From Owenweeksia sp. (lineage in GTDB: Bacteria; Bacteroidota; Bacteroidia; Flavobacteriales; Schleiferiaceae), in the NCBI GenBank assembly GCA_028285465.1, contig JANQPD010000045.1:1-64000 (forward strand): 64,000 nucleotides of DNA. The letters run 5' to 3'. Made by a program: the position numbers and the translations under genes. Below the pieces are notes generated by a model. It had not been told where the DNA came from and made no database searches. It saw only the letters and a program-made list of their open reading frames with translations. Positions 9,442 to 20,177 of the stretch are shown piece after piece. Within the stretch, counting starts at the first letter, position 1; every line of letters begins with the position of its first letter.

Positions 9442-12400
9442 ATGAAAAAGCTTTTATGCATTTTCCTTATTGGCTTGCCCATACTTACCCTTAATGCTCA
9501 AGGGTATGCGGTGTCTTATTTTGAAGACGCTGGTAACCCCGGGGGGCTGAATACGGATAGTTACACCTCCAGTACGGGTTGGACCGAGATTTCTCCAGGC
9601 GGACAGGGCGCCAACGAATGGACCTCCCCGGAGCCCCTTCCTTTTCCGTTTGACTTTTACGGCAATCCCGTAAGCTATTTTCAGGTAAGCTTAAACGGGG
9701 TGCTCACCTTTGACACGGCTACTACCATAATTCCAGGAGACAATGCCGCTCTTCCTTCAGCGTCCCTGCCCGATAGCAGCATCGCTTTCTTTTGGGATGC
9801 CTTTACTACCTCCCCCCCATTAAGTACTGCGGACGATATAGATATGAAAGTTTTCGGCACCGCTCCTAACCGGCAACTGTGGGTGCGGTATGCCGGATTT
9901 GAGTTGAATGGCAATTCCAGGGTGTATTCGGCTGTAGTATTGGAAGAAACATCCAATAAAATCTATATAGTAGACCTTCAGTCAACCAATTCCAATGGCC
10001 TTTCTGCAACCGTTGGCGTACAGGCCACTTCTTCTTTGGGAGTTGATGTGGGTTCAAACCTAACCATAAGTGCCAATGCGGCTACTACAGCCGACAATGA
10101 CTATTATGAATTTACATTCGTGCCAGCCGGGGTTTGCTTCCCGCCAACTGACTTTGCTTCAAATGATTTCACTTCCAGCGAAGTTACTTTAGTATGGAAT
10201 GAAGCTGCTTCAGGAAGCAGCTTTACTGTAGAGTACGGCCTGGATGGTTTTGCCCAGGGTTCAGGCCAAACGCTTACCGGTATCACAGATACCTTTGTGG
10301 TAGTAACGGGGCTTGATGCGTACGCAGACTATGATTTTTACGTGAGCGAGTCCTGTACCGGGAGTACGCCCAGCGCCTTGGCCGGGCCGGTTAGTGTGCT
10401 TACCGCGATGGGAGAAGGCTCGAAAGAAGATTTTTCAGGTAGCTTTTTGCCCCTAGGGTGGGGAGAAGCACAAGGGGTTATTGACAACCCTACCAGTTTT
10501 ACAAGTACCACATCCGCAGGATGGACGCAAGATGAGTTCTCTAACCGGGGGGTGGACGAGGCAGCTAATGAACTTATTTCGGGTTCAAGCAACGAAGAGT
10601 GGCTCATTTCACACTCGATCTATTTGCCTGCCGGGAATAACCTGGCATTGGAGTTTGATGCTTCTGTAACCAGAAGTGGCGCCAACGTACTAGGCGTATT
10701 GGCCACAGATGACACCATACATGTAGTAATCTCTTTGGATAACGGTGCCACGTGGAACCGCTCGGATGCCCTGCTTACTATAGATGAAAACAGCACAATA
10801 GCCGCCAATTCGGGCGTACATTATACCCTGCCTTTAACAGCCTACTCTGGTTTGGTGAAGGTGGGTTTTTATTCAGAATCATCCGTTAGTGGTGGGTCTG
10901 CAGACCTGTTTATAGATAACGTACAGTTGAGGCAGGTAGGCGCATGCCCTCAACCTTCTGCGGCATTTGCCTCCACCATAACCACTACTAGCTTTGATGT
11001 AAACTGGACCGCTAACGGAGGTGCTTCTTTTGCTTTAGTGTGGGGCCCTGCAGGGTTTAACCAGGCTACGGCCACGGCTACAGTGGTAACTGCTCCTCCC
11101 TATACAATTACGGGCCTGAGCCCTTATACCGCCTATGATGTATACCTCTGGAATGAGTGTGCCGGAACAACCAGCGATACCATATTTTTACCGGGCACTA
11201 TTACTGCTATACAACCCGCCTGGCTGGAAGATTTTGAAGGAAACGACTTTGTACCCTTTGGCTGGGAAGAACGGGCCGGAGTGATTGGCAACCCGACAAA
11301 TTTTGTGTCTTTTACCAGTGCAGGCTGGACCTCTGATGATTTTGCCAACATTACGGGTGCCGGGGAGTCCGCCAATATGGTGATCTTCTCCTTTAGTGGG
11401 GTATTGGACGATTGGCTCATTACACCTCTGATTGACCTGGGGACAGGTAACAATTTCCAACTGGAATTTGATGCCGCTTTGACCTCTTCAGGTGGAACCG
11501 CACCTGAAACCTTTGACGCAGATGACTCGTTGAAAGTAGTCATCTCTACAGATGGAGGAGATACCTGGTCGAATGTAAACAGCCTGCTCAGCTTAGGTGC
11601 CGGAAGTGAGCCCTCGAATACGGGAAGCCAGTATGTGGTAGACCTTAGCGCATATTCAGGCCTGGTAAAATTCGGCTTTTTAGTAGAGTCCAGCACCAGT
11701 GCCGGAAGTAGTACCCGCGAAGTATTTGTAGATAACGTACAGGTAAGGGTTCCACCAAACTGTGCGTCTCCGCTTAACATTGTAACTTCGGGGGATGGAG
11801 ACAGCGTAACCGTTTCGTGGAGCGTGCTCTCTCCGGCAAATTCCTATACCCTGGATTATGGCCCCGATGGCTATGGCTTAAGCGGGGGTACCCAAATAAC
11901 CGGTATCACAGATACCTTTTATACTATAACCGGCCTTCCTTTTAATACCGGCTATGATTTTTATGTACAGGCTGATTGTGGTGCTGTGGATGGCGTAAGC
12001 CAGTTTGCCGGCCCCGGAGGGTATCTCACGCCCTGCGATGTGTTTATTGCCCCTCTTTTTGAAAATTTTGATAACTGGACAGCCGGTACGAACGACTCAA
12101 TAAGTGTGTGTTGGGACAGAAATCCTAATGTTACTAATGAATTCATCTGGCGTGTGAGAAGCGGCACCACCCCTACTACTAATACGGGCCCTGATGATGA
12201 CCGTACCATTGGGGGAAATTATATGTTTACGGAATCTTCCGAGGGAGGCTCGGGAGCGCAAGCTGCTTTTATTGTACCCAGCCTGGACGTTTCTGCCCTT
12301 AATACGCCTGAAGTTGCTTTTTACTACCATATGTATGGAGAAACTACCGGGGATCTTTATATTGAAATTTCAGATGGAGTAAACACCTATACGGAAGTAG

Positions 12401-15400
12401 GGCTTATTTCCGGGGAGCAACAAACGGCCAGTGCAGACCTGTTCAGGCAGCAAGTGATCAACTTAGCGCCCTATCCTTTAGCTTCAGATACGATTTCTAT
12501 CTCTGTTATAGGAAGAAAAGGAACGGGACGTACCGGAGATATGGCTATTGATGATTTTGAAGTACGTGAAGCGCAGACCTGCCCTGTGCCCTACGATGTA
12601 AATATATCCGGGATTACTTCTACATCGGCTATAGGTTCCTGGATTAGCGGTACAGGCACCACAAACCTGGAGTGGGGCCCCAGCGGGTTTACTCAGGGTT
12701 CGGGAACAGGAACCTTAGTAAAAAACGCCAGTAACCCCTTTCCCTTCAATGGGCTTACCCCTAATACGTCTTACGACTTTTACATCCAGGATTCCTGTAC
12801 CAGTTTTCCCAATGGAACTTGGATAGGGCCTTTTACCTTCACCACCAAGTGTACCAGTGTTTTAAGTGGTACATATACGATTGGCGGCCCGGCCGGCCCC
12901 ACCAACTTCCCTACTCTGGATAGTGCCGTACAAGTACTCAACGACTGTGGGATCTCAAGCTCGGTCGTGTTTGAGATCGCCCCAGGCACTTACAATGAAA
13001 CAGTAACCATATTTGAAGTTGAAGGTGCTGATGCAAGCAATACCGTTACGTTTATAGGTACGGATCCCCTCACCACCAATATTGTGCATGACGGTTCAAC
13101 CAGTAATGCAACCATAGCTTTGGATGGGGCGGATTACATTACGTTTAAAAACCTCACGATCCAAAACACCAAGGGCAGTGATGAAGCTATTGGTATTTTC
13201 CTGACCGGGGCAGCGGATCACAATACAATTGACAGTTGCCTTTTCCTTTTGCCCAATTCCGATAATGACGCGGCAAACATTTTTGCGGGAGATGACATAA
13301 CTTCTGTTTCTACCGGTGCAAACGGTACGAACGCAAGTGACCTGGTGGTGCGCAACTCTGTGTTTGACGGAGGAGAGTTTAATATTCTTTTTGTAGGGAA
13401 TGATGACAATGTGAACCTCACTTCCGGCCTGACCATCGAAAACTGCGTGTTTACGGGCTTTGATGAAGTGAGCTTATCCATACAGAATGTGAATGACATA
13501 CACATCTTAAACGATTCTATTGTCGCTTCCGTGGGCAGGTATGCTATTGATATGGATGATGTTTCGAACTTTGATGTATCAGGCAACTACATCCGTAACC
13601 TGGGTACTGTAGCTACTTTCTCCATCTTTACGGGGAACGACGATGCGAACGTAACCCTGAACGGCAATTCGCGTATCAGCAACAACATCATACACTCTAC
13701 CAATAACTGGTCGCTGTTTTTATTCGAAGTACACCATACGGATGTAGTACACAACACACTATACTCAGATGAATCCGATAACCTCTATCTTTCTTCCGTA
13801 GACGACATGCGGGTACTAAACAACATCCTGTGCGCACCCAAAGGAGAGGGCCTCACCTATTCCGGAGGTACGCCTCCTGCAGCTACCAACGAAGTAGATT
13901 ACAATTTGTATTTCCCGTTGCGCTCGGATAACTTCCCGGCTACCTACATCCCTGTAATTGTGGACGGGAGCACGCGTTATAATCTTGCAGACTGGCAGGC
14001 CTCCCAAAGCGATTGGGACCAGAACAGTGTAGCGGGAGATCCCGAATTTGTAAGTGCAACAGATTTACATGTACAAGGCTACCTGGCCGATAATGCAGGC
14101 ATCCCGGTTATCGGCCTTACCGATGACTACGATGGGGATATCCGCAGCCTTACTACCCCTGATATTGGGGCTGATGAGTATATGGCCATAGCCTGTCCCA
14201 AGCCTACTGGCCTGGATGTGACAGGTACCACAAGCACCTCAGCAGATCTTATTTGGGATGGGATAGGTACAGCCTATGAAGTAGAATGGGGAGAGTTGGA
14301 TTTTGTTTTAGGCAATGGAACCACCGTATCCACCACAACGAACACCACTACCTTAACAGGGCTCACAGGTGGTTTAACCTATGACTTTTATGTGCGGAAT
14401 AATTGTGCTCCCAACCAAAGTGAGTGGGCAGGACCATTTAGCTTTGTAATTGAATGTGGCAACCCGCTTAATGGTACGTATACCATTGATGCTACCCTGC
14501 CATCCGGGGGAACCAACTATTCTTCCGTAAGAATTGCGGCGTTGGCACTGTCACAATGTGGCATAAGCGGACCGGTAACCTTTAACATAGCGGCCGGCAC
14601 CTACAGCGGAGCACATATATTTGGCGCTATTTCGGGTGCTTCGGCTACCAATACCATTCGGTTTGTAGGGGCCTCGGTAAGTTCCACGATCATTTCTTCT
14701 ACCGGAGAGGAAGTATTGGGCAACCAGGCCACCATTCTGCTGGATAGTACAGATTACATCACTTTTAGAGATGTGACTATACAGAATACGAAAACCGCTG
14801 ATGCCTGGGGTGTATTGCTTACGCACGATGCAGACCACAACAACTTCATCAATTGCCACTTTGATATGCCCAATACGACCAGCGGAGATGTGGCAGGTTT
14901 GGTTGCCAGTAACAGCCTGGTAAACGACAACAGCACTGGAGACAATGCCTCATACCTTACCATCGACAGTTGTCATTTCACCGGTGGAGAAAAAGGAATT
15001 GTGGTAGATGGTTCAGGTTCAGGCTTTGATAAACTTGGATTGCGTATTACCAATACCATAATTGAGTCATTTGACGAAACAGGTATCGACATCAATGAAA
15101 TGGACAGCATTCACATCGAGGGCAATACCATTCGCAATATAGGCGATGCCTCTTCCTCTTTCGCAATAGATATGGACGATGTGATCAACTTTGTGCTTAC
15201 CCGCAATACGATCATTGCATCGGACGAGGGCATCAACATCAATGACGGGAACAACACCAATAACCCGGCAGTACGTTCCGAAATATCCAATAATATGATC
15301 ATTGCCGGAGGAGACCATGCGGCAGACATTGTGGATGTAACCGATGTAAATATTTTCCACAACTCCCTGGTGGGCGAGCCGGCCATTGACATTGATCAGC

Positions 15401-17301
15401 ACGATAGGATGAGCATTAGAAACAACATCTTCTACGGCCGTGCTTCTGAAGCTTTCTTAAGTGATGATCCTTTAGGCAGCCTTACTGCGGTGGATATTGA
15501 TTACAATCTGTATTACAGCAGTGATACGGTTGCCGAGTACCCGATCGATATTGACGGGACCGATTATGCAACCCTCGCTGACTGGGTAACGGCTGACAAT
15601 ACACGGAATGCCAATTCTATCGAAGGCGATCCGGACTTCCTTGATGTGACTTCAGACTTGCATATGGAGCGTCCTATCGCAGACGGAGTAGGGGATAATG
15701 CCGTGAACATTCTCGTGGATATAGACGGAGATACCCGACCTTTGGCCGGCTCTACCGTGGTAGACATGGGAGCAGATGAGTATATCGCGGCTACCTGCTT
15801 TGCTCCGGATTCCCTGATGGCTATAAACATACTTACCAATGCGGTAGAGCTCGATTGGGTTACGGGAGATGCCACAGCCTGGCAGGTACAATATGGGCCT
15901 GAAGGCTTTGTGCCCGGAGCAGGTACCCTCCTGGGAACTACCACAAAACCGTTTACGGTGAGTAGCTTGACGGAAGCTACCTGTTATGACTTTTATGTGC
16001 GCGATAGCTGTGCCGTAGGCGATGTAAGTGCCTGGTTCGGGCCGCTTAACCTGTGTACGGATTACACCTGTAACATAGCCACCCTGCCCACACTCTTAGG
16101 CGATACTTTGTTGTGTGCTCCCCAGATAGATACCCTGTATGGAACTACTACTGAGGACTTGTTTGTGTGGATAAACGATAAGGGCTATGTATACCATCAG
16201 AACGACACGCTGATTACCGATACCATTTTTACGGATACTACTTTTTATGCAGCTGACGTTAGCCTGGACGGACCACAGGGGCGTCACGTAGGCCCGCTGA
16301 CGAGTATAGCCGCTCAAGGTTTTGGCAACTTCTCCAATGGTATGATGTTTACCGTATTAAAGCCGTTGGTACTGGATTCTGTAACCATGAAGAGTGATGG
16401 TGCCCGTGGGGGTAGGATACGTATATGGGAACCGGACTCCATTAATAATGAAGACATAGATGTTTCCAAAGCCACCTTGATCCAGGATGTAGCATATGAC
16501 TTACCAAGTGCCGGGGAGTTCCAGGTACCCGTAGGGATAGTGCTTGCCCCGGGCAGGTATTTCATCAACCTGAGCTACCTTACCGGTTCGGGTAGTATGT
16601 TCCGCTCTACTACGGGTGCTGATTTCCCGTATGTACTGGATAACCTGGTGTCTATTGATAGCTCTGTCGGAACCTCAAACTTCCCATCTACCCGCATTTA
16701 CTATTTCTTTGACTGGGTAGTATCCGGGGCGTGTATAGGAAACCTGGACTCTATAGAAGTAAGCTTTGGCGGAGCCCCTACAGCGAGCTTTACCTCAGCC
16801 ATTACTTCCGTTACGCTCAATGACGCCACTGTAGATTTTGACGCTTCGGCAAGCGCCAGCGGCATTACGGATTACGAGTGGGACTTTGGAGACGGTAACG
16901 TAGGTACGGGCGTTAGTCCACAACATCAATACACAGCAAACGGTACATATGATGTAGAGCTTGTGGTGTTTACCAAGTGTGGCGAAACAGATACACTGGT
17001 ACAACAGGTGGTGATACAAGGCATAGGTCTTGAGGAAAATGCCCTGAGCCGCTCTCTGGAACTTTTCCCTAACCCGACCGACAAATCTGTACACCTGAGC
17101 TTTGAAGCGGCAGGTGCACAAAGTGCAATGATCAGGTTGCTTGATTTCTCAGGAAAAGAAGTGAAACGCTTCCACGCGGAGAACATTAACGGCAGTTATA
17201 AAGCGAGCATTGATTTGAGCGACCTGCCTTCGGGTGTTTATTCCTTGAGCATACAGGCGGGAGACTTACGTGCCGTACGTAAAGTACTTAAGCATAAATA
17301 A
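9442..17301 (+). CDS. giant modular T9SS-secreted surface protein
   Basis: A protein of 2619 residues. A signal peptide (1-19, ending LTLNA) leads into an unidentified N-terminal domain (about 20-225). Three [fibronectin type III + jelly-roll/MAM-like] units follow (Fn3 at about 232-320, 503-588 and 773-863; jelly rolls at 328-498, 593-768 and 865-1043). Two [Fn3 + right-handed beta-helix] units come next (Fn3 at 1047-1136 and 1584-1673; helices at 1138-1580 and 1673-2113). Then there is a sixth Fn3, a beta-rich module, a PKD domain (about 2445-2527, motif YEWDFGDG) and a C-terminal type A sorting domain (2530-2619: LFPNPTDKSVHLSF ... LPSGVYSLSIQ). It is exported through SecYEG and then T9SS and anchored or released at the surface. 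Adhesion or glycan binding is plausible. No catalytic residues were recognised. Confidence 0.9.
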   Translation: MKKLLCIFLIGLPILTLNAQGYAVSYFEDAGNPGGLNTDSYTSSTGWTEISPGGQGANEWTSPEPLPFPFDFYGNPVSYFQVSLNGVLTFDTATTIIPGDNAALPSASLPDSSIAFFWDAFTTSPPLSTADDIDMKVFGTAPNRQLWVRYAGFELNGNSRVYSAVVLEETSNKIYIVDLQSTNSNGLSATVGVQATSSLGVDVGSNLTISANAATTADNDYYEFTFVPAGVCFPPTDFASNDFTSSEVTLVWNEAASGSSFTVEYGLDGFAQGSGQTLTGITDTFVVVTGLDAYADYDFYVSESCTGSTPSALAGPVSVLTAMGEGSKEDFSGSFLPLGWGEAQGVIDNPTSFTSTTSAGWTQDEFSNRGVDEAANELISGSSNEEWLISHSIYLPAGNNLALEFDASVTRSGANVLGVLATDDTIHVVISLDNGATWNRSDALLTIDENSTIAANSGVHYTLPLTAYSGLVKVGFYSESSVSGGSADLFIDNVQLRQVGACPQPSAAFASTITTTSFDVNWTANGGASFALVWGPAGFNQATATATVVTAPPYTITGLSPYTAYDVYLWNECAGTTSDTIFLPGTITAIQPAWLEDFEGNDFVPFGWEERAGVIGNPTNFVSFTSAGWTSDDFANITGAGESANMVIFSFSGVLDDWLITPLIDLGTGNNFQLEFDAALTSSGGTAPETFDADDSLKVVISTDGGDTWSNVNSLLSLGAGSEPSNTGSQYVVDLSAYSGLVKFGFLVESSTSAGSSTREVFVDNVQVRVPPNCASPLNIVTSGDGDSVTVSWSVLSPANSYTLDYGPDGYGLSGGTQITGITDTFYTITGLPFNTGYDFYVQADCGAVDGVSQFAGPGGYLTPCDVFIAPLFENFDNWTAGTNDSISVCWDRNPNVTNEFIWRVRSGTTPTTNTGPDDDRTIGGNYMFTESSEGGSGAQAAFIVPSLDVSALNTPEVAFYYHMYGETTGDLYIEISDGVNTYTEVGLISGEQQTASADLFRQQVINLAPYPLASDTISISVIGRKGTGRTGDMAIDDFEVREAQTCPVPYDVNISGITSTSAIGSWISGTGTTNLEWGPSGFTQGSGTGTLVKNASNPFPFNGLTPNTSYDFYIQDSCTSFPNGTWIGPFTFTTKCTSVLSGTYTIGGPAGPTNFPTLDSAVQVLNDCGISSSVVFEIAPGTYNETVTIFEVEGADASNTVTFIGTDPLTTNIVHDGSTSNATIALDGADYITFKNLTIQNTKGSDEAIGIFLTGAADHNTIDSCLFLLPNSDNDAANIFAGDDITSVSTGANGTNASDLVVRNSVFDGGEFNILFVGNDDNVNLTSGLTIENCVFTGFDEVSLSIQNVNDIHILNDSIVASVGRYAIDMDDVSNFDVSGNYIRNLGTVATFSIFTGNDDANVTLNGNSRISNNIIHSTNNWSLFLFEVHHTDVVHNTLYSDESDNLYLSSVDDMRVLNNILCAPKGEGLTYSGGTPPAATNEVDYNLYFPLRSDNFPATYIPVIVDGSTRYNLADWQASQSDWDQNSVAGDPEFVSATDLHVQGYLADNAGIPVIGLTDDYDGDIRSLTTPDIGADEYMAIACPKPTGLDVTGTTSTSADLIWDGIGTAYEVEWGELDFVLGNGTTVSTTTNTTTLTGLTGGLTYDFYVRNNCAPNQSEWAGPFSFVIECGNPLNGTYTIDATLPSGGTNYSSVRIAALALSQCGISGPVTFNIAAGTYSGAHIFGAISGASATNTIRFVGASVSSTIISSTGEEVLGNQATILLDSTDYITFRDVTIQNTKTADAWGVLLTHDADHNNFINCHFDMPNTTSGDVAGLVASNSLVNDNSTGDNASYLTIDSCHFTGGEKGIVVDGSGSGFDKLGLRITNTIIESFDETGIDINEMDSIHIEGNTIRNIGDASSSFAIDMDDVINFVLTRNTIIASDEGININDGNNTNNPAVRSEISNNMIIAGGDHAADIVDVTDVNIFHNSLVGEPAIDIDQHDRMSIRNNIFYGRASEAFLSDDPLGSLTAVDIDYNLYYSSDTVAEYPIDIDGTDYATLADWVTADNTRNANSIEGDPDFLDVTSDLHMERPIADGVGDNAVNILVDIDGDTRPLAGSTVVDMGADEYIAATCFAPDSLMAINILTNAVELDWVTGDATAWQVQYGPEGFVPGAGTLLGTTTKPFTVSSLTEATCYDFYVRDSCAVGDVSAWFGPLNLCTDYTCNIATLPTLLGDTLLCAPQIDTLYGTTTEDLFVWINDKGYVYHQNDTLITDTIFTDTTFYAADVSLDGPQGRHVGPLTSIAAQGFGNFSNGMMFTVLKPLVLDSVTMKSDGARGGRIRIWEPDSINNEDIDVSKATLIQDVAYDLPSAGEFQVPVGIVLAPGRYFINLSYLTGSGSMFRSTTGADFPYVLDNLVSIDSSVGTSNFPSTRIYYFFDWVVSGACIGNLDSIEVSFGGAPTASFTSAITSVTLNDATVDFDASASASGITDYEWDFGDGNVGTGVSPQHQYTANGTYDVELVVFTKCGETDTLVQQVVIQGIGLEENALSRSLELFPNPTDKSVHLSFEAAGAQSAMIRLLDFSGKEVKRFHAENINGSYKASIDLSDLPSGVYSLSIQAGDLRAVRKVLKHK

Positions 17302-17324
17302 GCTCTTTCCTTAATTGGTGGTGA

Positions 17325-17355
17325 AATAGCCCGGTGTATACACCGGGCTATTTTT
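17325..17355 (+). terminator. strong intrinsic terminator
   Basis: A perfect inverted repeat of 14 bp per arm (17325-17338 and 17339-17352, arm core AGCCCGGTG) is followed by a T run. It lies 23 nt after the stop of the giant gene and ends its transcript. Confidence 0.9.
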
Positions 17356-17383
17356 GTCTATATACGAAAGGCCCATCAAACCC

Positions 17384-17391
17384 TATCTTTG
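17384..17391 (+). promoter_or_regulatory. -7 promoter element of the M28 peptidase gene
   Basis: TATCTTTG matches the Bacteroidota -7 consensus TAnnTTTG. It lies 18 nt before the ATG at 17410 and after the preceding terminator, so a new transcript probably starts here. No TTG sits at the expected -33 spacing. Confidence 0.45.
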
Positions 17392-17409
17392 CCCCTTTAA
17401 TTGTTACGT

Positions 17410-19089
17410 ATGAAAAAGATACTCCCTTATATACTGATCCTCTGTGTATTTGCCGCACAGGCACAGGTAAACTGTTTACCCCTGGAGCCAGTTACAACGG
17501 GGCAGATCCAAAAGGATATCAATTACCTGGCTTCTGATGAACTGGAGGGAAGAAAGCCGGGTACGGCAGGTGCGGAAAAAGCCGCTACCTACATTCAACA
17601 AGTATTTCAAAGCCACGGTCTCCAACCTATGGATGGGCTGGGTGGTTTCAGGCAGGATTTCCAGATGCCTGTTAATGTCAAAGTGCAGCCAACTACTTTC
17701 CTGCAAGTAGAAGCACAAGGCCAACGGCTTCTATTCGATTTTTTTCCTACCCGGTACAGTGCAAACGGAGAGATTGAAGGAAAAACCATATACGTACAAT
17801 ATGGGATCGTGGCCCCAGAGCTCGGGCGCGATGATTATAAAAAGAAAAAAGTAGCGAAAAAAGGCATAGTGGTGATGGACATTGGCTCACCTGACGGGGT
17901 CCACCCGCATAGCGAGTACCTGAAATACCACGACCTAGGCGAGCGGATCGCATTGGCCAGGGAAAAAGGGGCCACCGCCGTATTGCTCGTAAACATTGAA
18001 GGTCAGGCGAATGATCTTTCCCCGGAGTACAAAAAAATCCGCACTAGCGGTATTCCCGTATTGTTTATCCAAAATACGGCACTGGCCAGGCAATTGACCG
18101 GGGAACGGGAAGTAAGGCTGCGGGTAGAGCAGAAAGAACAGGTCGTTACTGCCTTTAACGTGGTGGGAACCATTAACCGGAAAGCCCGGAATACCGTAAT
18201 TATTGGGGCGCATTACGACCACCTGGGGTATGGTGGATCCAGTTCGCTTTATGCTAAAAAAGGGGAGCCCGCCATTCACAATGGAGCAGATGACAATGCC
18301 AGCGGCACAGCAGGTCTTTTAGCCCTAGTGCGCTACTTCAACCAGCATGCAACAGACTTCCCTAACCATAATTTTGTATTTATTGCCTTTTCAGCAGAAG
18401 AGGAAGGCCTCTTAGGATCGGCTTATTTTGCCAGGCAGCGTCTGTTGAATATGGACGAGGTAAGTTATATGCTCAATATGGATATGATCGGCCGTATGGA
18501 AGACAGCACGCTTGCCATAAGCGGGGTGGGCACTTCCCCTTTTTGGAAGGAGAGCATAAAGATAAAGAACGCCTGTGGACTTAAAGTAAAAACCACGGCA
18601 AGCGGTACCGGCCCGAGTGACCATACCAGTTTTTACAACCAGGGGGTTCCCGTGCTGCACTTTTTTACGGGCACACATGGCGATTACCACAAACCCAGTG
18701 ATGATGCAGATAAGATCAATGCAGAAGGGATAGCTATGGTATTGCGTTATATGCTGGGCGTTATAGCTGCGGCAGATACCATCCCCGACCTGGCTTTTAC
18801 GAAAACCAAAGCAGAGGAAGGAGCCGTGCCTCGCTTCAGTGTGACCTTGGGCGTAATGCCGGATTATCTTTTTGAAGGCACCGGAATGAAGATAGATGGG
18901 GTAACGGAAGGAAAACCAGCGGCAAAAGCCGGTTTGCAGGCAGGGGATGTAGTTACCCATTTAGGCAAGGTAAAAGTGGTAGATATGATGAGCTATATGA
19001 AGGCCCTGGGTCAGTTTAAAAAAGGCGACCAGGCAGAGCTGGAATACCTCCGCGAAGGCAAAACCAGGCGGGTGCCCGTGCAGTTTTAA
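17410..19089 (+). CDS. secreted M28-family zinc peptidase with PA and PDZ domains
   Basis: The protein has 559 residues from the ATG at 17410, which opens on a signal peptide (ending FAAQAQ). A PA-like insert (about 115-240) precedes the M28 core. The zinc ligands are visible in order: GAHYDHLG (about 266), NGADDNASG (about 292), AEEEGLLGS (about 330), LNMDMIGR (about 357) and THGDYHKPSDD (about 421). The C-terminal part (about 480-559) is a PDZ domain (KAGLQAGDVV), which usually presents peptide substrates. It is expected to be an aminopeptidase acting in the periplasm or at the surface. It starts a plus-strand run with gpsA and a lipoprotein gene. Confidence 0.9.
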   Translation: MKKILPYILILCVFAAQAQVNCLPLEPVTTGQIQKDINYLASDELEGRKPGTAGAEKAATYIQQVFQSHGLQPMDGLGGFRQDFQMPVNVKVQPTTFLQVEAQGQRLLFDFFPTRYSANGEIEGKTIYVQYGIVAPELGRDDYKKKKVAKKGIVVMDIGSPDGVHPHSEYLKYHDLGERIALAREKGATAVLLVNIEGQANDLSPEYKKIRTSGIPVLFIQNTALARQLTGEREVRLRVEQKEQVVTAFNVVGTINRKARNTVIIGAHYDHLGYGGSSSLYAKKGEPAIHNGADDNASGTAGLLALVRYFNQHATDFPNHNFVFIAFSAEEEGLLGSAYFARQRLLNMDEVSYMLNMDMIGRMEDSTLAISGVGTSPFWKESIKIKNACGLKVKTTASGTGPSDHTSFYNQGVPVLHFFTGTHGDYHKPSDDADKINAEGIAMVLRYMLGVIAAADTIPDLAFTKTKAEEGAVPRFSVTLGVMPDYLFEGTGMKIDGVTEGKPAAKAGLQAGDVVTHLGKVKVVDMMSYMKALGQFKKGDQAELEYLREGKTRRVPVQF

Positions 19090-19137
19090 AAGATTGCTTT
19101 TTTTTGCAGCCCTTTTTTATAAGGAAGAACCGAACAT

Positions 19138-20148
19138 ATGAGCGAGACCAAGCAAAAAGAAATACACCACATAGCCGTAATTGGCGGAGGAAGCTGGGCT
19201 ACGGCCATCGTTAAGATCCTCACCGAAAACAACGACTACGTAGGTTGGTGGATGAGGGGAGAGGAAAACGTGATGCACATTAAAAAGTACCACCAAAATC
19301 CTCAATATTTAAGTTCCGTGGAGTTGCTCACAGAGAATATTGACATCTCTACCGACCTGGACCACATAGTAAAAGAAGCTGATACACTCATCTTTGCCAT
19401 TCCCTCCGCCTTTTTAAAAAAGGCCCTGGAAAACCTTAACACAGACATCTCCGATAAATTGGTTTTTAGTGCGATTAAGGGAATAGTGCCGGACGAGAAC
19501 ACCATTGTTGGAGAATTTTTTCACGAGCACTACAAGATCCCCTTAGACCAGATAGGGGTGATTACGGGCCCTTGCCACGCAGAAGAAGTAGCGCTGGAGC
19601 GCCTCTCTTACCTCACTATAGCTTCGGCTGATGAAGGTATGGCACGCAAACTTGCTGATCGTATGAATTGCGATTACATCAAAACAAGCATCAGCGATGA
19701 CATTTACGGTACGGAATACGCAGCGGTATTGAAGAACATTTATGCACTTGCCTCGGGGATTTGTCATGGGCTGGGCTATGGCGATAACTTCCAGGCAGTA
19801 TTGGTAAGCAACGCCATTCGTGAAATGAAGAAGTTTATGAAGGCGGTGCACCCTATAAAACGCGACATTAACGACAGTGCTTACCTGGGCGACCTGCTGG
19901 TTACGGCTTATTCACAGTTTAGCCGCAACCGCACTTTCGGGAATATGATCGGGAAAGGCTACACCATACGTTCGGCCATGCTCGAAATGAACATGGTGGC
20001 AGAGGGGTATTATGCCGCTAACCTGATCCGTGCGGTGCGCAAAAACTACGACATTAAGATGCACATTGCCAATGCCGTATATAAGATCCTGTACGAGGGC
20101 AAATCGCCCAGGAAAACCATGAAGAAGCTGCAGGAAAAACTGGATTAA
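19138..20148 (+). CDS. gpsA: NAD(P)-dependent glycerol-3-phosphate dehydrogenase
   Basis: A protein of 336 residues, the normal family length. It reduces dihydroxyacetone phosphate to sn-glycerol-3-phosphate for phospholipid synthesis. The Rossmann motif is GGGSWAT (about 15-21). It is followed by the family's KGI segment (SAIKGI), GPCHAEE in the substrate region, the catalytic-lysine stretch AAVLKNIYALASG, and GLGYGDNFQA. The start is the ATG at 19138, 48 nt after the peptidase stop. The cofactor-binding first glycine loop is typical, with no missing residue seen. Confidence 0.95.
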   Translation: MSETKQKEIHHIAVIGGGSWATAIVKILTENNDYVGWWMRGEENVMHIKKYHQNPQYLSSVELLTENIDISTDLDHIVKEADTLIFAIPSAFLKKALENLNTDISDKLVFSAIKGIVPDENTIVGEFFHEHYKIPLDQIGVITGPCHAEEVALERLSYLTIASADEGMARKLADRMNCDYIKTSISDDIYGTEYAAVLKNIYALASGICHGLGYGDNFQAVLVSNAIREMKKFMKAVHPIKRDINDSAYLGDLLVTAYSQFSRNRTFGNMIGKGYTIRSAMLEMNMVAEGYYAANLIRAVRKNYDIKMHIANAVYKILYEGKSPRKTMKKLQEKLD

Positions 20149-20177
20149 TTATCTTTACTTCCTAAGACCTGTTTCTA

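Noticed and set aside
11133-11780. A 215-residue minus-strand frame inside the giant gene
   Set aside because: Mirror of the repetitive Ser/Thr-rich coding text; no start context or domain.
12855-15780. Repeated segments that could suggest a CRISPR or satellite array
   Set aside because: The similarity is at protein level between two large beta-helix domains; there are no short identical repeats with regular spacers.
18412-18960. A 182-residue open frame on the minus strand inside the M28 peptidase gene
   Set aside because: It lies wholly antisense to a clearly conserved peptidase, has unusual composition rich in Cys, His and Tyr, and shows no domain.
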